A DNA stretch of 64,000 nt. Origin: Terana coerulea. Lineage: Eukaryota; Basidiomycota; Agaricomycetes; Polyporales; Phanerochaetaceae. Shown in pieces: positions 59,824 to 64,000 of this stretch. The stretch lies in the NCBI GenBank assembly GCA_024811115.1, contig JAKOGH010000261.1, positions 292,890 through 356,889 on the forward strand. Direction: 5' to 3'. Both the position numbers and the translations under genes were made by a program. Position 1 is the stretch's first letter, and each line of letters begins with the position of its first letter. The notes beneath the pieces were generated by a model, which searched no databases, was not told where the DNA came from, and worked only from the letters and a program-made list of their open reading frames with translations.

Positions 59824-61423
59824 CGCTGAGGACCACAGTAGCACCTGGACAAAGGAAGGAGCAGGATTGTCGCCGTTATCGAACGCAGGGACGCCCAACT
59901 TACCCTCTGCCGTCGGACTAAGCGCGGACCCCGAACCGCCTATGCTAGTACCTCGGACACCCTTCACCGCTGACCTGCAACAACGAAAACCCTTCCATAA
60001 TCCAATACATGCCCCGCTACGACCGGCCACTGCAAGTGACATATCGACCTGGAATATTTCACGTCAATATTACAATCCAATTTATGATAGTGGACCTGCC
60101 TAGACGGCCCGTAGCTGTTGAGTGGAAACCATCTCTTTCCCTTCGTACCAGCATATACTAATGTCTGGATACCATGCAATGGTTCATCAGGCAAGTTCTC
60201 GACAATATGCCGCATATATGCGGGGAAAGCGTACCCTCCAGGTCCATATCCTGCTCAATGGTATTGTGCGTGATTTCATGGATTTTATGATATCGGGATA
60301 TGAGCCTATATAAATTGTAAATATCATCGTACTACTACCATCTCTTAAGATTTACCACTATAGCCAAGGTACTCATGCTGTAGGTTTTTGCCGTCTATGG
60401 GAATAGAATGGTGTACGGAAGGATTCTCTGGTCATATAACGTGAGCGACAACATGCGGTAGCGTCTCGATGGATGGACAGGACATAGCAAACCATCCGCT
60501 GTCTCGAGAGGCACCTGCTTGAGGGCCCTCAGCTGTGGCTATTCTGGCTTACCCAAACGTTGCCAAGGTGGTGGTGACCTCTGTTTGATTTCCAAACTTA
60601 TGGGAGGGGAGCGTAGAGGAGAGGAGGAAGGCCGGTAAGCTCTGTACTTCAACGTGTATATAGCTTCGGCAATTGCCTGCGAACCGTTAATAACATCCAT
60701 TGAAATCTCCATAATCCCGAGCATATATTACGCGGAGCGGTGGGATGCGGCGGCCGCCGACGCGTCGTGTCGCCGCTCGTGCACCATCCATTATGTCCGT
60801 CAAACTCAAATTTTGGTGCAAGTAAATCACTACTAGAAATTATGAATGTTGTCTTTATAGTCTCGACACTACAACGAAGTGGCGAAGAAGCTGCTAGCTA
60901 CCAGTACTGGAGAATAGAAATACTAAGCACAAGGGCCCCGGTTCTGTAGCATATACTCAGAATTCCTGCTGAATGGTTTGATCCCAATAGCGACTCAGAA
61001 TGAATAACTGGGTGTTTATGCGTAGAAATTTACAATTTTGAACACATTCTGTGCTTCGTCAGCTATCCTCCAGTTATACATGGAATAGACGGTGGATACG
61101 TCAACTATTTGGCATCCTTCACTGCAGTGGCTGGCATAGCTGAGCGGTGTGTTTGATGACATTCAAACCCCTTCCGAACAAAAGCATCTTGATGCTCAAA
61201 AAGTGCTCTAGGATGCACTCCGAAGGCAATACATGCTGTGCATTGCATGATGCTTGCACAATCTGATGAGTGGTTGCACGCATACGGATCCAAAAGACGT
61301 GCCGTGAGCCAGCCAGCTCACACATGTCATGACTGCGCCGCAAACCCTGCGCAAAGATGTTCTACATTGATACAGCACATACAGTACGCCGCGGAGATCA
61401 TACCTTATCGCGTCGTCCGACGC
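59824..61423. other. Gene-free stretch
   Basis: About 1.6 kb. It includes the promoter of the Zn2Cys6 gene and then AT-richer sequence (60150-61100) with only short ORFs. No recognisable gene, tRNA or repeat. Confidence 0.55.
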
Positions 61424-63436
61424 CTATTCAGCATCGCCTTCATCACCGCTGCTGTCCTCGTGATCGCTTTCGACACCGATCACCCCGCCTGTGGCCCTCT
61501 CTTGAGCATCCGCCCCGCTTCCGCCAGCTTCGGTCCGAACACCTTACGCACCCCAGCGTTTGCCGCGATGTCCCAGACCTGTAGCTTGGCTTTTGAACCA
61601 GCGGCCGCGAGCGTGAGCGGGTCATCGGGCGACCAAGACACCGAGAACACCTTGCCCTGTGGCAGTTATGAGACAGGGCTTGATAATTGGAATACGGAAG
61701 CCGCTTACCACACCGAGGTCCCTGGAGGTAGCCAAGCTGACTTGACGCTTGTTCAAATCCGTGTCCTCGCTGACGTTCCAGATCTTGACCGTCTTGTCCG
61801 AGCCACCTGTGGCAATGCATCCGCGGATGTGAGGGTTGATGTCGAGAGCGGACACCTCGCCATCGTGGGCGGACAGCGTGAACCGGGCCGGAGATGGTGT
61901 GCTAAGGTTCGAGGGTAATGTTCGCGCGTCGAAGTTCAACACGATCCCGTTCTCAAGAGACACCTGCCGCGACAAGTCTATCAACACTGGGAAACTTTGA
62001 GAGACTGATGCACTCACGTAGAACGAGTGAGCTTCCCAGGGATCCCACCGCAGAGCCTCGACGTCTGCGCCAAGCACCGCGCCGACACCTGCATCCGGCG
62101 CGCGGGAGTCGAACGTCCGTACCGTCCGGTCGTAGCTACCAGTAAGCAAAACCGTAGGCTCCTTGTCGTTCCACTGCACCGCCTGGACCTTGTCCTTGTG
62201 TATCGAAAAACTCCGCAAAGCACCCTGGTCCTCCTCGCCCTCGCCACTGATTGTCGGGTCCCGGCTCAGATCCCACAGTTTCACGGTCCGATCCGCGGAC
62301 GCACTCGCGAGCAGGTTCCGATGCGTCTTGTTCCATGACAGCGACAGAACAGCGTCGACGTGATGCGCCGTGGACGCAGTGCGCGGCTTATTTTTCTTGC
62401 GTTTCTTCTTGCCTGTGCCGAGTGGTGCTGGTACATGTGCGGCAGTCTTGTCCGGCCGGCCGAGGACCATGTCGGGGTACATGGCTTCGACAGTATCGAG
62501 CGACCAGATTTCAATTTCGGGCTCCATCGTTCCAACCGCGATGTAGTTCCCGAACTGTTTTGCAGCGCTGCCTTGGGCGGAAGGGGAGGTGATAGGGGGA
62601 AATCGAGCCACTCGAGACAGAGAGGGAAGGAAGGAAGCATGAGATCGTGGTGGACGTAGAGGTTTTCTTCGGATTCATCATAGACGTAAATCTCTAGTTG
62701 AGAGATTTCATCTTCGGTTTTGGCGGCGACAAGCAGATTGTCAGCGGGAAGGATCTCCAGCTCTTGACGTTCCTCCTCTTCGTCATCCTAAGAATAGTAA
62801 GTAAACATGCTGAATGCAATAAGCAAACCACACACCTCTTTCAAGGTAATGTAGGGATCTTCATCGTTATTTCGATAATAAGTCAAGCCCTTGATGTTGC
62901 TGAACGGACCCGTCGCTGTAATATTCCATGTTAAATCAAGAAAGAGAAGATGACAGAAGTTTACATACATGGGGTAGCCTCCTCTTCATCGTATTCGTCC
63001 AGCTTGTATTCGTCCAGCCCATCGGGATCTTTAGGTTTTGTATCATCATCCATAGCTACGTCTTGATCCATTGGATTCTCATCTTCACTTCAACCTCCAT
63101 TCCTCAGTGTCTTTACGCAAATATGTTCTGCAGAGGACTCACTCGACCCAGGCGCTCTCCTCATCGTCTTCACTGGCACCCTCATCTGCTTCGTCACCTT
63201 CGGCACCCTTTCCCATTGTCATGGCAGCTTTGTGCGCCTGCTCGAGCTCGGTTTTCGCATCTTCCAGCTCGATGCGAGCCAGTGCGCTAACACGCTCCAA
63301 CTCCTTGTCATCTAGGAGATATTTTTCGGGGTGCTGGGCAGCAACACCTCTCTTAACCCTGCGGTATAGTTGTAAAAAGTATCAAACAAGAAACACTGCA
63401 AGACTTACCATGCTACCCCTGATATCAGGCTGGCCA
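61424..63436 (-). CDS. PWP1: PWP1-like WD40 ribosome-biogenesis protein (two frameshifts)
   Basis: Nucleolar WD-repeat protein of ribosome assembly. The first exon MASLISGVAW is joined by a short intron to VKRGVAAQHPEKYLLDD, the family start. An acidic N-terminal region (EGDEADEGASEDDEES, DEYKLDEYDEEEA) and GPFSNIKGLTYYRNNDEDPYI follow. WD units include SWNKTHRNLLASASADRTVKLWD, LLTGSYDRTVRTFDSR, GCIATGGSDKTVKIWNV and VFSVSWSPDDPLTLAAAGSK. The coding-strand C run at 62595-62599 is one base short (joining CLEWLDFP to PITSPSAQG). Near 61483-61486 one further missing base would restore the acidic end VESDHEDSSGDEGDAE; as sequenced, a stop falls at 61480-61482. Confidence 0.86.
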
Positions 63437-63831
63437 TGCCGAAGCTGTAGTGGAAGTACTTGAGGGTCGATCTGCTTCGAGTGGGACTGCTTCAGCAAAT
63501 ACTATTTTGATAGCCGCCAAGTGCTCAGTGTGATAAGATTAGATCAAAGCCTCGGACTTAGACGTCAAACCCCTATTAGTATGCGTATCTCTTTCCCAAC
63601 GACTACCACCCTGCACTGCAATCCTGTTCACCTCATCATCTGAAAGGTCGCAGCGCACTCTTCATTCGACCAAAGAATGGAGGGGTGAATCTGGGTCACT
63701 CTGTAAAGACCAGCGGACGAAAGGCAAATCACACGTGATACCTCGGCCAGTGCACCTCCGGCTTTGCCTCTGCATTGCTGTCTCGATTATACCCCCATCT
63801 TCTGTTCTTGTTTAATACTTAGTCGTGCACC
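63437..63831. promoter_or_regulatory. Divergent intergenic region (PWP1 / edge gene)
   Basis: 395 bp between divergent start codons, expected to hold both promoters. No strong TATA element is visible. Confidence 0.45.
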
Positions 63832-64000
63832 ATGCCGACTGCGACGACGACGCTCACCTCGTCAGACCTCGCCTCCAGTACCTCTTCCATCCTGTCGCTC
63901 AAGGCTCCAAAGCCCGCCATGGCGGAGAGCTCAACCGCAGCGACGCTACGCTCGCTCTATCCCCGGGCTGCCAATGCGTTTCTGCAGCGCGATTTTGCGC
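63832..64000 (+). CDS. 5' end of an unidentified gene, cut by the window edge
   Basis: An open frame from the ATG at 63832 to the last base, with no stop. It begins MPTATTTLTSSDLASST and continues Ser/Ala-rich into LRSLYPRAANAFLQRDF. The upstream region (pyrimidine-rich, then a short A/T-rich leader) fits a fungal start site. The family cannot be named from 56 residues. Confidence 0.55.
   Translation, partial: MPTATTTLTSSDLASSTSSILSLKAPKPAMAESSTAATLRSLYPRAANAFLQRDFA

Noticed and set aside
1..64000. A new multi-gene defence, toxin or biosynthetic cluster
   Set aside because: Neighbouring genes belong to unrelated housekeeping pathways; no shared regulation, backbone enzyme or co-oriented cassette supports a joint system.

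Overview
This window is nuclear DNA from a filamentous basidiomycete, most likely an Agaricomycete. The evidence is many short GT-AG introns (about 45-60 nt), gene order in which both strands are coding at 0.1-0.5 kb spacing, secreted oxalate decarboxylase, and gene families typical of fungi (bifunctional biotin enzyme, Cwh43, Zn2Cys6 regulator). About 19 protein-coding genes, one retrotransposon and several gene-free stretches can be supported. No rRNA, CRISPR or convincing tRNA gene was seen.

Layout. 0.1-5 kb: a bifunctional biotin-synthesis enzyme facing a major-facilitator transporter. 6.8-8.2 kb: a cupin with a C-terminal membrane anchor. 9.1-11.2 kb: an SH3 protein and a pICln homologue, divergent. 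11.3-21.5 kb: a large Nup159-type nucleoporin diverging from an inositol-polyphosphate 5-phosphatase whose catalytic domain is split by low-complexity inserts. 21.7-23.7 kb: ribosomal protein uS10 (S20) diverging from a CWC16-family splicing factor. 24.2-31.2 kb: Cwh43 converging on AP-3 beta. 33-38 kb: a secreted Gly-rich repeat protein, a small conserved-looking ORF and a bicupin oxalate decarboxylase. 39.5-43.9 kb: an ARID-domain, Q-rich SWI1-like protein. 45.6-54.9 kb: a TMEM41-like membrane protein and a COG0523/ZNG1-like GTPase, divergent but pushed apart by a 6.3-kb LINE. 55-64 kb: a J-domain protein, a Zn2Cys6 transcription factor, PWP1, and the start of one more gene cut by the window edge.

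Two results stand out. First, the LINE is bounded precisely: a perfect 15-bp target-site duplication (47155-47169 and 53488-53502) abuts an A-rich tail, showing insertion into what was a roughly 300-bp bidirectional promoter. Its 5' end supplies an in-frame upstream ATG to the GTPase gene. Second, at least 20 one-base (or net +2) frameshifts interrupt 11 otherwise conserved genes. Most look like one base lost from a mononucleotide run. The protein on both sides of each break is well conserved, so sequence or assembly error is the best explanation, and gene models taken literally from this sequence will be wrong. I did not find a convincing undescribed multi-gene system. The best candidates for new biology are the membrane-anchored cupin, the Gly-rich secreted repeat protein and the split phosphatase.
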